Assembly (NCBI GenBank): GCA_005406025.1
Contig: BGZK01000735.1
Location: forward strand, 235,345 to 299,344
Direction: 5' to 3'
Origin: Eumeta japonica
Taxonomy: Eukaryota; Arthropoda; Insecta; Lepidoptera; Psychidae
Length of the DNA: 64,000 bases
Shown here piece by piece: positions 1-10,074 of this stretch. The notes under the pieces were generated by a model, which searched no databases, had not been told where the DNA came from, and saw nothing but the letters and a program-made list of their open reading frames with translations. Numbering within the stretch: the stretch's first letter is position 1; the number at the start of each line of letters is the position of its first letter. A program made the position numbers and the translations under genes.

Positions 1-103
1 TTGTTGACAAAAATAGCATATACACATTATAATTAAATGTAAATAAAATATGATGGAAAATTATTTTGAATTTGTATATAAAATACGAAAAACGCCGACC
101 TTA
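1..103 (+). mobile_element. mariner 3' end (family 1, copy 1)
   Basis: This is the 3' non-coding end and terminal inverted repeat of a mariner element. It aligns with the 3' ends of the copies at 30619-31812 and (inverted) 18222-19471. All share a block reading AAATGTAAATAAAATA, then a stretch ending in TTGTATATAAAATACGAAAA. The terminus CGCCGACCTTA is the complement of the family's 5' TIR (TTAGGTCG at 30619) and abuts a TA target. The rest of the element is left of the window. It lies inside the pannier intron, antisense to the gene. Confidence 0.7.
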
Positions 104-1086
104 TATTCAATCGCATTGCATTTCGCATGTAATTCAGTTTCTAGGCCATTCATCAATATAAAACATGTCTTGTTTTTGAGCTAGACCTCCAGCAGCATAT
201 CTATTAGAACCACATTAAAATGGTTGCAGTTTCTTGTGATGCAAACAAACATACAGAAAGACAGACAGAAATTTCGAAAGTGATTGTTTTGGTTTCTGTT
301 ATGCTGTGTATATCTATCGATTCTACTGAATATGAAAATATTCTTTTTGAATATTTTATGATCTGACAAACACTGTTCAAAGCCCTTTTCGTGAGGTGGT
401 CTTGAGGCGTGTTATAATTAAGATTTTGTCATGATATCCAACTTGTGTACATAAAAAACTATTATATCACATCTATACATTATATACGATGTATAGATGT
501 GATAGTGTTCTATCATACAAGTGTTTGACATATTTAGTATATAATAAAGTTAAAATAAAATAAAATAATAGTAATTAATAATAAAATATTGAGATGTAAA
601 TTAACTCGAATTGTGTCGCTAATTCTTATAGCCTACTGAGTTGAAAACCTCCACCGATCATCATAAAATTTCGTTCTCATGCACGAGTATCTATACGAAT
701 TCACGAACTTGATCAATTCTAAAAGTTAGTATTTAGGTGTTGGAGTGGAAGCTCACGAAGAGCAAGCGATGACAAAAGGTTTTTTGAATTCAGTTAGCAT
801 AAGTGATTAATAATGTATTAATAAAGCAAACTACTTTAAGTAGCGATTAGTCGCCATTATGAAAGCGATACGTGCAGCGAATTACGGCTTTTCGTGTCCA
901 CGGTGCGTCGGAAACCACCAAAGATGTATAGATTTGCATGCATCAAGCCGGGTGTGCCAAAGCGCCCGCAACCTAAGGAGGGGTAGCGTGTAGTTGTGGT
1001 ATGCCGTAAAAGAGTACGAATGAGGTGTGTCCGCGCCGAGGAGAGGACCGGCGAGGGCATGCACTAGCTACACGCCACCCACTGAC
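104..1086 (-). other. pannier intron between N-finger exon and unseen C-finger exon
   Basis: AT-rich intron up to about 840, then a moderately GC-rich part to 1086. I see no second GATA finger (no CX2C pair with TLWRRN) in any minus-strand frame, so the C-finger exon lies left of the window. Apart from the mariner end and a hairpin at 465-504, nothing is recognised. Confidence 0.6.
465..504. repeat. Perfect 16-bp stem-loop
   Basis: TATCACATCTATACAT (465-480) is followed after an 8-base loop by its exact reverse complement (489-504). It is intronic. It could be a MITE relic or a small RNA hairpin; nothing decides between them. Confidence 0.6.
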
Positions 1087-1184
1087 CTTCTTGATGGCTC
1101 GGGCCATGCCCTCGACCCCCATCCAGCGGTGCGCGGCCGCGCCCGACTCGCCGTACAGGCGCGACAGCAGCTCCGCCTCCGCAC
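1087..1184 (-). CDS. Putative alternative coding exon of pannier, or exon of an unknown gene
   Basis: A 98-base block on the minus strand has a plausible acceptor (GTGTACAG before 1184) and donor (AAGAAG|GTCAGT after 1087). One frame gives 32 codons starting [13 protein letters not shown] and ending MARAIKK, with nearly all third positions G or C and a balanced composition; the other two frames are Arg/Cys-rich and unlike protein. The frame enters in phase 1 and leaves in phase 0. That is identical to the N-finger exon (1218-1390), so it could join exon 3 (phase 1 end) in its place. The 33-base gap between the two is probably too short to be spliced as an intron. A CTGAC branch-point-like site lies about 16 bases before the AG. 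I do not recognise the peptide. It may instead be an exon of another minus-strand gene. Confidence 0.45.
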
Positions 1185-1217
1185 CTGTACACCGCACGCG
1201 TCAGCCCTCATACTCAC

Positions 1218-1390
1218 CAGGCGCTTGCTGGGCTTCACCAGCGGCCGGTTCATGCCGTTCATCTTGTGGTAGAGGCCGCACGCGTTGCACAGGTAGTGGC
1301 CGGTGCAGTCGCGGCGCCACAGCGGCGTCGAGATGGCGCCGCAGTTCACGCACTCCCGGCCCTCGCCGTACGCCGCCTCCGGCCCGCCCT
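1218..1390 (-). CDS. pnr: GATA factor pannier, exon 4: N-terminal zinc finger
   Basis: This exon encodes the N-terminal GATA zinc finger. The four zinc ligands are spaced CX2C-X17-CX2C (reconstructed residues 128, 131, 149, 152), in the context [18 protein letters not shown], then [18 protein letters not shown] and VKPSKRL. The [12 protein letters not shown] stretch points to pannier; serpent-type fingers read LYYKMNGQ. Pannier is a nuclear transcription factor patterning the dorsal midline, heart and thorax; in Drosophila its N-finger also binds the FOG cofactor U-shaped. The acceptor is GGGCGCAG before 1390 and the donor CTG|GTGAGT at 1217. It enters in phase 1 (E completed from exon 3) and exits in phase 0. 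Residue 143 is Cys where Gly is usual (WRRDG). The C-finger exon is outside the window. Confidence 0.95.
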
Positions 1391-1439
1391 CTGCGCCCGC
1401 GATACGGCACATGCCGTGGTGTGTCAACTCATTAGGGGT

Positions 1440-1620
1440 CCGGCGCCCACCGGCCGTGCGCTGAGATCGCTCTACGACGATCTGAACGTCCGTGTCCGCG
1501 CGATATACGTCGGAAAACATAATTTCCGAACGTCGTCGATCGGGAATCGAACCCGATGTCAATGCGCCTCAGACGACCGACTCGTTTGTGAAGGTAGGCT
1601 TACGTTAATATTTAGCAAAC
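1440..1620 (-). repeat. tRNA-like/SINE-like GC-rich block
   Basis: On the minus strand GGGTTCGATTCCCG is an excellent RNA polymerase III B-box, flanked by GTCGTC-type bases that could pair as an acceptor stem. No clear A-box, anticodon loop or full cloverleaf could be drawn. The most likely explanation is a SINE head inserted just upstream of the N-finger exon; an old tRNA relic is the alternative. Confidence 0.35.
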
Positions 1621-2171
1621 GATATTCTAAATACAGTCGTTGCACAGACTCCTTTAGTCAGCGCGTGTCGTACGCCCGTTCTCAGCTCGGGCAGTGTCGG
1701 TCCTCCACTGCCCGAGCGTGTCTCATCCGAGCGCTTCCGAGAACTCGACCACAACGCCGTGTCTCCGCGTTATCGCTGACATCACGCGTCCGCGGCGCAT
1801 GCGCGTGCGACATCGGCCCGTTTCGTTTATTTATCTGCTAGTTTTAATTACATTATTTTTGCTCCACTACTTATGTTTGTACTTTAAAGCACTACTGTAA
1901 ACGTTTTAGAATCCATAGACATTTTCAGGTAGCATTTTCAGTGCTCATGTAAGTAAAAAAAAATTTAAATAAAAATATAAAGGGCCGCTGTCAAAAACCT
2001 ATGTACCTAATTTACCTAAGCAGCTGAAAACAACTAATTAGTTATTTTTGGAGTTGATTCCAGCTAATGATAAATGAGATACAGTCGTGTCTCCTCAAAA
2101 GAAGACCTTCTCTTTGACTCAATATTAACGTTTCATATTTATGTCTATAGATTAGATATTATTTTGCCTTG

Positions 2172-2640
2172 TTTTAACTGGAACCGACTTCAAAATAATT
2201 TTCATAAAATAAAAAAAAAACTAGCTATATAAATAATTATTTAAGATTGTCACTTTGGAATTATATAAAAGCATGAAAATTTGTAAGTAGATTAATAAGT
2301 ACTTAATTTTAATTTTGTTTATAATAGGTTTTACAAATAGCCCTTGAAAACTAGTTTGTGGCGTCAAATCGCAGTATTATCCCCTAACTCGTAACTGTTA
2401 AGGAGTGCTTGAGTGATTTGAATAAATAAAAGAAAGCGCTCAAACACGCTACGCATGCCTATAATATTTGAGAGTAGCCCTTGATTTACCTGGGATTCCA
2501 TCATCAGATCCTGACTTATGACTATGAGACTGCCCGGTGTCAAAAAAAAAATTGAAACCCACAATTTATCATTGAAAGTACATAAAAAAATACAAACATA
2601 CGAATGTAGGATCTCTACCTTCTTTCGAAGTCGGTTAAGC
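2172..2640. repeat. Dispersed lepidopteran repeat bounded by AACCGACTTC / GAAGTCGGTT
   Basis: The segment begins GGAACCGACTTC and ends TTCGAAGTCGGTT, an inverted terminal pair familiar from repeats scattered through moth and butterfly introns. The interior (for example the CTTGAGTGATTTGAATA and CCATCATCAGATCCTGAC parts) also looks like that family. The 96-codon minus-strand ORF inside it (2364-2654) is probably incidental. The class of element is not clear to me. Confidence 0.55.
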
Positions 2641-4218
2641 AGTAATGATGTCATAGATTTGATGTTTACCTAAATGGTATATAGTAACTCTGGAATGTAC
2701 GTCAGGTATTGCACGTAGTTAAAAAAGTCAAAAATAAAAGATTAAAATTAGGTCTCAATAAATTAGTTCTGTGAAATTTTTGCAAAAGTATCCGTTTATG
2801 ATTAAAAATATTTTTTTAATGAATTTATAGGTTTATAGATAGGGAATAAAAATATGCATAGGGAGCGATAATTTTTGAACGGCGCTATCGCCATCTTGTA
2901 TAATTTTGAGGTCATTTCGTTGTAGCTATGCTATTAAATGTAGTACCAAGGTAGCAGTAGACTTAACGTTCTCCACAACAGACGGCTCTACGAGACTTCG
3001 TCAACGTGAAACCAGCGGATCTAACGCGACGTCCAAGTGGGTCTCTCTCTAGCGCTGTCCTCGCGCGACGTAACAAATGAAAGGGACAGTCTTATAGAAA
3101 GATTCTTGTCTAGTGCGTCACGCCAGGCCCACCAGGTAACAGGTAGGTTTTGAATATTACGTTGTGTATATATATTACGTTTCTGAATATTTATTTTTGC
3201 AGCAAGCAACTTTTCCCTAGAGAACTATATTCAAACCGTAAATTCGAAAGATGCCGTACAAAGCTCGGTTGCTCTGGTGCTAAAACTTTAAAAGTAAAGA
3301 AATAATAATGAAATATTTCATCCGAGTTGTGAAACAAATAAATAATAGAGGGCGCCATAATGATGTTTATATGGAAATACTGAAATATTTGAAATTAGAG
3401 ACCACAAACGTTGTGTTCACACTTACAATGGTCATATTTCAAAAAAAAAAAATTGAGGTGCAAAATGACTATAGATTACATAGGCAATAGGATTCAAGTT
3501 AAAATTGTATATAAAAATAACAAAATTAATTTAAAGAATTAGACTGTGTTATTACGATAGCATTTCGAAAAAATACGAATAATGGTGGGAACAATTTTTT
3601 TTCATATAAAAATAGAATAAAAGAGTTTGTAGGTTGTAATTTTCGGATAAATTTATTAGTTGTTTAGAAAATTTTGCTCATAAGGGGTAAAAAGACATTC
3701 GTAGCTTACCTATACGAAAAAAATATTGTTGATGTTGCGTAGTCTGTATTATTTCCCATATAATATAATAACCATATCCCATATAATATAATCTTACGAA
3801 CGGTAATTAAGAAAAAGAAATATTAAAAGCTATCACTTGTGTGGGCCCATTATGGGCAGTGCACCTACATAGGTTTTCATTTTCCTATAATCCTATCGAT
3901 CGATAACGACACTGGGACCAGGGCAGGGTACTTAATTTAACCAAAAACGGGGATTTAAACAGACATCACGATCAGGATCGGTACCGTGGTTACGATCGTG
4001 TTCGGCTTTAGGATTAGAAGTAAAAGACGTAAATAAGTTCTAATAACATTCCATGTTCACTCACGCACGCATAAAAAATGTAACATCAGACTGATAGGTG
4101 AATGACACGAGGAAGTAGGAAGGCAAGTCTATTACAGAGAGCGAAAAAGAGACAAATATATGTTGTTACGCGTCGTTCCGCACCATACCTTCGGGCGCGA
4201 CATTGAGTTCAGGTTGGG

Positions 4219-4247
4219 TAATTGGCACAGTTTTCATGTGCCAATTA
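4219..4247. repeat. 11-bp perfect stem-loop
   Basis: TAATTGGCACA and its exact complement TGTGCCAATTA are separated by the 7-base loop GTTTTCA. It is intronic and its function is unknown. Confidence 0.5.
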
Positions 4248-4316
4248 TGAAGCCAATCCATATTTATTATTTTAGGTATTGAACTTTCTAGCTATGTGTA
4301 CCCTTTAATTAGATTT

Positions 4317-4599
4317 GGGGCCATCCATAAATTACGTCACACGTTGTGGAGGTCAATGAAATGTGGCAATGCATGACAAGGAGTAGATCAAAAGCTTTGT
4401 GACGTCAAATCTGAAATACGAAACGAAAAAGGCTTATGTCTTTTGTTTTGACCAATATTTAAAGTATTTTGACCAAAAATTGTAAAACTGCTGTTTTCAT
4501 TTACATCTGACTCCCTGCGACAAGGACGGGAAGGGGGGGGGGGGTGAGTAAAAAACCTTATAATTGATGTGACGTAATTTATAATTTATGGATGGCCCC
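4317..4599. mobile_element. 283-bp MITE with GGGGCCATCCATAAATTACGTCAC termini
   Basis: The left end reads GGGGCCATCCATAAATTACG and the right end is its complement, GTGACGTAATTTATAATTTATGGATGGCCCC with a small internal insertion. The interior has no coding capacity and includes a run of 12 G. This is a short non-autonomous DNA transposon with long TIRs. I could not identify a convincing target-site duplication, so the superfamily is left open. Confidence 0.75.
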
Positions 4600-4740
4600 T
4601 TTGTATAAATTCATAGTCAATTAAATCACAGTTTTTTAATTAAATCATTTCGTGCAATAGCTTAATTTATTATTAAATTTTTTATTTAAAAGATATAATA
4701 TCTATAATGTACCTAATTTATTGACAAAATGTATTTCATA

Positions 4741-4800
4741 GCTAATAAGGAGGCTTTGCCCGCGTGAACATGGAATATATTCCTTCATCATTAATTTGGT
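4741..4800 (-). repeat. RTE-like LINE tail
   Basis: On the minus strand the segment reads CCATGTTCACGCGGGCAAAG CC, the kind of tail that ends many insect RTE-clade LINEs. A related tail lies on the plus strand near 44880-44950 (TCTATGTACACGCGAGCGAAG). The overlapping 112-codon ORF (4742-5080) is probably a read-through of this repeat. Confidence 0.4.
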
Positions 4801-6946
4801 AAATTTTACTGTCAAATTCAATCCACATTGCGCTCCCAAGTCTGATCCCGGTGATGCCCCTCGTCCCGATGATAATGACGACCGTCATTCGAAATCCTGT
4901 CTTACGATCGATTTCGGCCCCGGTCTCCTTACCGATGTCGTGTGCTGCGTAAGATGCCGACCACGCGACTATCTCGCGGCCAAGTACCTCTTTTGTATAC
5001 GTGAGTATCCTAAGCCCCTGTCTCGTCACTCCTTGCTGCACATGATCCGCGTGGATACTGTGTTTTAGCGCAGCATCCACGCAGGAGTGAACACCAAAAT
5101 TGCTGCGTCCTGTTGGTATAATGTTATGCGCGCGAGCATTTTATTTTAATTTTTCATTATCTTAAAAGTTATATGTCTAAATTGCATCATGTAAATGTTA
5201 AATGTTATCTAACTGATAGATTTTATATTTAACAACATAATTCATTTTCGTAAAAATTTATGGACTACATAAAGACTGTGTTTGAAAAATATCACATAAT
5301 TTTCTTATCCTATTGTACTCAGTTTGGGGATGATTTTGCAAAAATGTTGAACACGTAATAACGAATTTTTTCATATTTCTAAATTGAGAAATTATGAGTT
5401 GCCCATACAAATTTTAATCTCCTGTTTCATCCCTTTTAAATAGTCTACGTCCATCCATGGGATTCGATCTATTTTCTTGCCAAATTTTATTAGATCCGTT
5501 TATTCATTAGTTGTTAAAACATAACAGACAAACCGTTAAATATAGAAAATTGAATATAAACTTTGCGTGTTTACCTTCCATCAAATGATACTAAGAAACG
5601 ATATCAAATTTTTAACTCTATACCACTGTTTTTGTCCAAATACTATGCACAATTGTCACTCGAATTCGGGCAACAACTCACCAATAACCAGACCGTACGC
5701 CTAACTTACGCCTAAACATAATGTCACCTGTTTACTACTTAATGCAAACTACGATAGTTGCGACTAGCATTACTGATATTATTTTCAAAAATGTTGTATT
5801 TTCTTCTTACACATTCTATTGAAATAGTTGATAAGCATAAATAGTCTACGTTAATAACAGGATGAAGTAGTCGTCGTAGAACGCAGTGGCGACACCTATT
5901 TTCAGTATTTTATGAGTTCTCCAAACCAAACGATTCGCCAGTTGGGTACCGGTTTTTTTGAAATTAGACCAACGACGTGTAATCTGGGACACGAAACGCG
6001 ATCGTGAGCATCGAGTTTTTGATTTTGTCGTTTATTATTTTTGTTTTATTTATTTCGTTTATTATTATTATTACACTGCATATTGAGAAATTAACAATCC
6101 GTTTTCACGACTTCGCAAAACTAAGAGAGGGTTATGGTTTTAGTAATCATATTAATTTAGTATTACATTACATATTATATTACGTAAGAACTATTTGACG
6201 AAATCTAGAAAAAATGTATTATACTTGACTACAGCAGAGCCAAAGCAGGGTTTTGATTTTAGTAACCATTAAATTTTTTATAGACTGATCGATGGTAGCA
6301 CGTATTTTTACTGCCGCGTCGCGTCACGATACGGAATGGGGAGCGTTCTACAAACTATTTAGGGAATGATTACTAGTTTTATCGACAATTTTTAAGTTCT
6401 TTTAGAATTTTTACGTGAAGGATATAGAATGAAGGGCAGTTTGAGGCGACTTGAAGCTATCTACTGTTAGATTCATTTGGCTATTTTTCAATTGTAAGAC
6501 TTTGAGCAACAAATATCGTTAATGCCGACATTTATTTGGCAAAGATATAGAATCAACGCCAAAGTGCTTGTCTTATCAAATTTGCATTGGGTAAATTCTC
6601 TATTTGATTTTCAACATCAATTTGATATCAATCACTAAATATAACTAAAAATAAAAGTTACAAAACTAAAGCCAAAAGGTTATACCAAAGATTATACTAA
6701 ACATCGGTTTGTAATTTTTTAGTTTTATAATTCGGTATCTATTAAAGTTATCAAATTTATAAATTATAGCTCATTTTTTATTTTTTCTTACTTTCTGCTT
6801 ATTTCATAATTGAGTTTTATTTTTATACATTTATATTTATCAAAACAATTTTGTAACAAAGTTCCTTACCGCAGCTTGCAGTATGGTTTGACTAGTAGAA
6901 AACGGCTCATAACGAAAAAGCGTTATATGCCCCTCCATACGAGTTT

Positions 6947-6949
<3 letters not shown>

Positions 6950-6983
<34 letters not shown>

Positions 6984-6986
6984 TCT
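6950..6986. repeat. (CT)n microsatellite
   Basis: A run of about 18 CT units inside pannier intron 3; the two ORFs spanning it are artefacts of the repeat. Confidence 0.9.
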
Positions 6987-7663
6987 TGCTATCTCTCTAG
7001 TGCGAAATTTATTATTTAGAATTTTTTCATACAATTTATAATTCGCAATTATATAAATGAATATTTTTCTTTTCTTTTCTTTCCTAAGGTATTGAATGAA
7101 ACTCTTCGATGTGATTCCTTACTTTGTGTTATTCATACTAAAAAAATTTCGTTCTTGATAGGAGTCCTCCGACCACACGTTTAGTTTTTTATATATATAA
7201 TATTTGGGGTACATTGAAATAAATTCCGTTAGCATTACTTCGTTGCCCGTCTGTCTGTCTCGATGTCCCTATGTCAAGACTTTTTTCAAGAAAAGATAGA
7301 GATGTCAACTTGAAACTAAAGTAAAATATAAGGTCTATGATCTCTTGCAAATTCAAGTTTCTAAGTCAATGCAACCGAAAAATAAGATAATTTTATCACA
7401 TACTTTTTAAATATTTTCACATAGACGATATCTGAACCACTTTCAAGGCGAAAAATTACGCAATTAAGAATTAAATAACGATGCAATTATTTAGTATTTA
7501 ATTGCGCCGTATGTATGTCGGTGTCAGTGTAGTAAGGTAAGAATAAAAATCTTTTAGAATTCGCTTATTCGATATTGGCAATGAATATCTCTGTATATCT
7601 GTCGTTCGAACATCATAGGGGTCGTGTGTGAGGCAGAGCACGTGTGGTGCGTGCGCGACTTAC

Positions 7664-7774
7664 CGTAGGCGGGCCGCTGCAGATTGTCGTAGCGCCAAGA
7701 GCCCACCACCACATTCTGCGGGTACAGCGCGCCGCCCAGCCCGCCGCCCAGCCCCGCGGCGCCCACACCCATAC
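7664..7774 (-). CDS. pnr: GATA factor pannier, exon 3
   Basis: This 111-base exon encodes a Gly/Ala-rich linker (MGVGAAGLGGG...) followed by the more distinctive GSWRYDNLQRPAY just before the N-finger exon. The acceptor is CCTCGTCCTCAG before 7774; the donor is TACG|GTAAGT at 7663. It enters and exits in phase 1: the first two bases complete a Gly codon from exon 2, and the terminal G with AG of exon 4 makes Glu. The continuous frame into [17 protein letters not shown] supports the model. Third codon positions are very GC-rich, unlike the AT-rich introns. It corresponds to reconstructed residues 78-115, part of the N-terminal region that is poorly conserved outside Lepidoptera. Confidence 0.88.
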
Positions 7775-8722
7775 CTGAGGACGAGGACAAACACATTCAA
7801 TATCGTAGTCTCCATCATGTGACAAGTTTACGTATTCTTATCACTAAATAAATAACTATGTAAGGGCACATTAATTTAAAGTCACAGACCTGAAATGACG
7901 GGAATACATATTCGCCCTACATGTGAAAATGCGTAATACCTGCGCGAGCGCATGCCAGCTGGTGGGGGATAACGGGCAAAAACTCCTGTTGCGATGTTGC
8001 CATTAGAGATATTGAAAAATTTTAGTTTTATATTAATCTATATTAGATACTCCTGGCTATGTAATTATTAGGATGTAGAATTCACTCAACAGTAATAAGG
8101 AAAACTATAAACTTGACTATGATAGGTTTACGTAACAAATAAGTCTATTCACTAATTACAATATTAATAATCATAATAAATTTTGTAAGATCATCGGACT
8201 AAAAATGCAATATGACAAATAGCAACTTTTATGGTGTATATGCGTACATATATGTGCATATGCCACATATAGTAACTACCTAAGGAAATAAAGAATTAAT
8301 TATCGCGCTCAGAGTCTCCTTTATCTTTAGGTATCGATGGTGAGTACTCGTGCTTATCGCCGAGGCGAGACTACAACCGCAACGATCAACGCGCGCGATG
8401 AGGACGCGGCTGGACACCTACCGTTCACCGGCGCCAGGCCAGCCAGCTCTAGCCAGCTCACCGCCGCTACCGTCTTAGAGTCGTTCATTTCGCCGTGGCA
8501 CACACCAAAAACTGAAACAACTCTGCGGTCAGAGGTCAGCACGTCGACTGAGCCGGCGGGCGCGCGGGTCGCTCGTCCGGCCTTATCGCCGGTGAATCAC
8601 CGCGACCGCAGCATCGCATCGGATAGCGCCGGGCTCGCGCCGCCACGCGCGCCGCTACACGCGCCACCTACGACGCCGCGGGACCGGCGAAGGCATCGGG
8701 GATAATAGAGGAGGATACCAAC
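7775..8722 (-). other. pannier intron 2 (948 bp)
   Basis: The intron is AT-rich in the middle and GC-rich near exon 2. Its donor is GTTGGT, a weak match to GTRAGT, but it is the only nearby site giving the required phase 1. The plus-strand 122-codon ORF at 8337-8705 is an antisense reading of this GC-rich part and not a gene. Confidence 0.7.
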
Positions 8723-8954
8723 CGTAAGAATCGTGCGTGGCGGCGGAGCCGGTGTGGTGATGCCACACGTTCTGATGGTGATGCGTGTGCGGAGAGAAAT
8801 GCGAGGGCGCGTAATGCGGCAGTCGAGCCGCGCCCACGTACACCTGTGCGCCCAGCTGCCCGTAGTGGCCCTCGGCGCCCTCGTAGTTCGCGCCCGCCCC
8901 GCAACCGCCCATGGTTCCGCCGCCACCTCCGCCTCCGGCACCAGAAGGAAACAT
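8723..8954 (-). CDS. pnr: GATA factor pannier, exon 2: start codon and N-terminal region
   Basis: Translation starts at the ATG at 8954 (MFPSGAGGGGGGG) and runs 77 full codons plus one base. After a poly-Gly tract the peptide is rich in Gly, Ala and Tyr, then shows a His-rich stretch (residues about 57-67, HTHHH...WHHH) and THDSYG at the junction. Such low-complexity N termini are usual in pannier-type GATA factors and are thought to act in transactivation. The ATG is the only in-frame Met downstream of the acceptor at 9004-9005; the Met at 9032 lies in the intron. The frame is also open upstream to the acceptor, so extra N-terminal residues from exon 1 are possible if an upstream start exists. 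The whole exon is CpG-rich. With exons 3 and 4 it gives 172 residues before the window ends. Confidence 0.85.
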
Positions 8955-8980
8955 CACGCTCGTCCACACAGCGACGGCCC

Positions 8981-8998
8981 TCACGTGTGCAGCGTCAT
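8981..8998 (-). promoter_or_regulatory. Five-codon uORF in the pannier leader
   Basis: Between the acceptor and the main ATG is GAAAATGACGCTGCACACG followed by TGA: a five-codon ORF with A at -3, a better start context than the main ATG (AGCGTGATGT). It ends 27 bases before the main start. It could lower or condition pannier translation. Confidence 0.5.
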
Positions 8999-9003
8999 TT
9001 TCA

Positions 9004-9342
9004 CTGCAACAGAGAAACTTTGAAAATAACATTCAAAACCCAGAATCTTATCGAAATACAGCGGATTCGATAATATTAAAATTGGATAGCTCCAAACATT
9101 TGAGGGGATCGAGAGTCCAAAGAATGGTTTTGATCTTCGGGACGGATCGTAAGAGGAAAACTCATAAAGTGTGTAACGATAGATCAGATCTGTAGGGAAT
9201 TCGGGCGAGGGACGAGGAAAACCGGGATCGCGTCACAGATCGCACTTAAATCTAGACCCTTATGCTGAAATCAAGTATTGTTGACGCCGTTTGCGGTTTT
9301 CCCTGAAAAGGAGCAGAGCAGTCACCGCGGCCGGTTACTCAC
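9004..9342 (-). other. pannier intron 1 (339 bp, in the 5'UTR)
   Basis: The donor is CTCGTCG|GTGAGT (GT at 9342-9341) and the acceptor TTTCTCTGTTGCAG (AG at 9005-9004), preceded by a good pyrimidine tract. Both sites are near consensus. No coding potential is seen inside. Confidence 0.65.
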
Positions 9343-9560
9343 CGACGAGAGGGCGCGCGGCGCGCTACAGGACGACGTCTAACAGGAAAACGTCTACTTT
9401 GAAAATTCAAAAATATTATGTTTTAGTTTTACTTTACAGACGACAACGGTATCGAACGACCCCTACTCGCCACGGACGAACGAAAAACGAGTTTAAGGCG
9501 CACGCGTCGAGTGTGTTAGTAGACCACCGGCTGCAATTCTTGGGCGTCGCCGCGGGCGCA
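9343..9560 (-). other. pnr: Probable pannier 5'UTR exon 1 (5' end approximate)
   Basis: Sequence ending in the strong donor at 9343 is inferred as a leader exon. The transcription start is not visible; 9560 is a guess placed just inside the GC-rich promoter-like block. No in-frame ATG connected to the main ORF was found in the part examined, so the exon is treated as non-coding. Confidence 0.5.
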
Positions 9561-9670
9561 CGGCTGTCGCAGATAAGTCACGTGCAGCGCGTACACCGGC
9601 CCCCCTACGTGCTCGCGTGCCCATCGGGGCACGCTTTGTGTAACGACATTTCAAAATCGTTTTTATCGCT
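9560..9670 (-). promoter_or_regulatory. Candidate pannier promoter-proximal region with GATA and E-box sites
   Basis: This CpG-rich block upstream of exon 1 contains AGATAAG at 9571-9577, directly followed by a CACGTG E-box (9579-9584). The GATA consensus next to a GATA-factor gene suggests autoregulation, by inference only. A weak TATA-like GATAAAAACG lies at about 9660-9670 on the minus strand. Confidence 0.4.
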
Positions 9671-10074
9671 AATCATGTGTTATGACTATGCGTGATTTTA
9701 GCATAAACACATTTTATATTTCTATTTTATTTGGTTTCCTTTCAAGGTGTATTGAAAAATTACAATGGTAGGTATCTACTTAAATTCCAACCACATACAT
9801 TTGGGAGTGTCCCATCGTTTGTGTTTCAATTTTAGTTTGTTTATTGTATAAACTGTTTAGGTCTTCGTACACAGGAATCATCGTGCTGCTCATAAGACAG
9901 TGCCAAACAGGCACAACAAATAAATTGAGTCATAATATAGTTTTTGGAAATGATTAAGTGCTATGGATAAAGGATTGCTTTGCAACTATAGACTTCCCTG
10001 AAAGTAAGTCAGCTTACTGTAGTACGTATGAGTAGCAAACACATATCCACACCGATATAGTAAAATTAGGTTTT

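Larger units (their letters stand above)
1391..7663 (-). other. pannier intron 3 (6.3 kb)
   Basis: The intron lies between exon 3 (donor TACG|GTAAGT) and exon 4. It is mostly AT-rich and non-coding. It holds a tRNA-like GC block at 1440-1620, a dispersed lepidopteran repeat at 2172-2640, a hairpin at 4219-4247, a MITE at 4317-4599, an RTE-like tail at 4741-4800 and a CT microsatellite at 6950-6986. Between 5100 and 6900 I see nothing beyond AT-rich sequence and a possible degraded LINE tail near 5440-5530. A 112-codon minus-strand ORF at 4742-5080 overlaps the LINE-like tail and is probably not a gene. Confidence 0.75.

Noticed and set aside
1440..1620. Intact tRNA gene on the minus strand
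   Set aside because: Only the B-box is good; no cloverleaf, anticodon or acceptor pairing over 72-75 bases could be drawn.
1025..1841. Long plus-strand ORFs of 136 and 191 codons
   Set aside because: They are antisense to the pannier N-finger exon and adjacent GC-rich sequence; no domain, and the minus strand has the GATA finger with matching splice sites.
4742..5080. 112-codon minus-strand ORF
   Set aside because: It overlaps an RTE-like tail at its end and shows no domain or codon bias; probably repeat read-through.
8337..8705. 122-codon plus-strand ORF
   Set aside because: GC-rich antisense reading across pannier intron 2, Arg/Ala/Pro-rich composition without domain.
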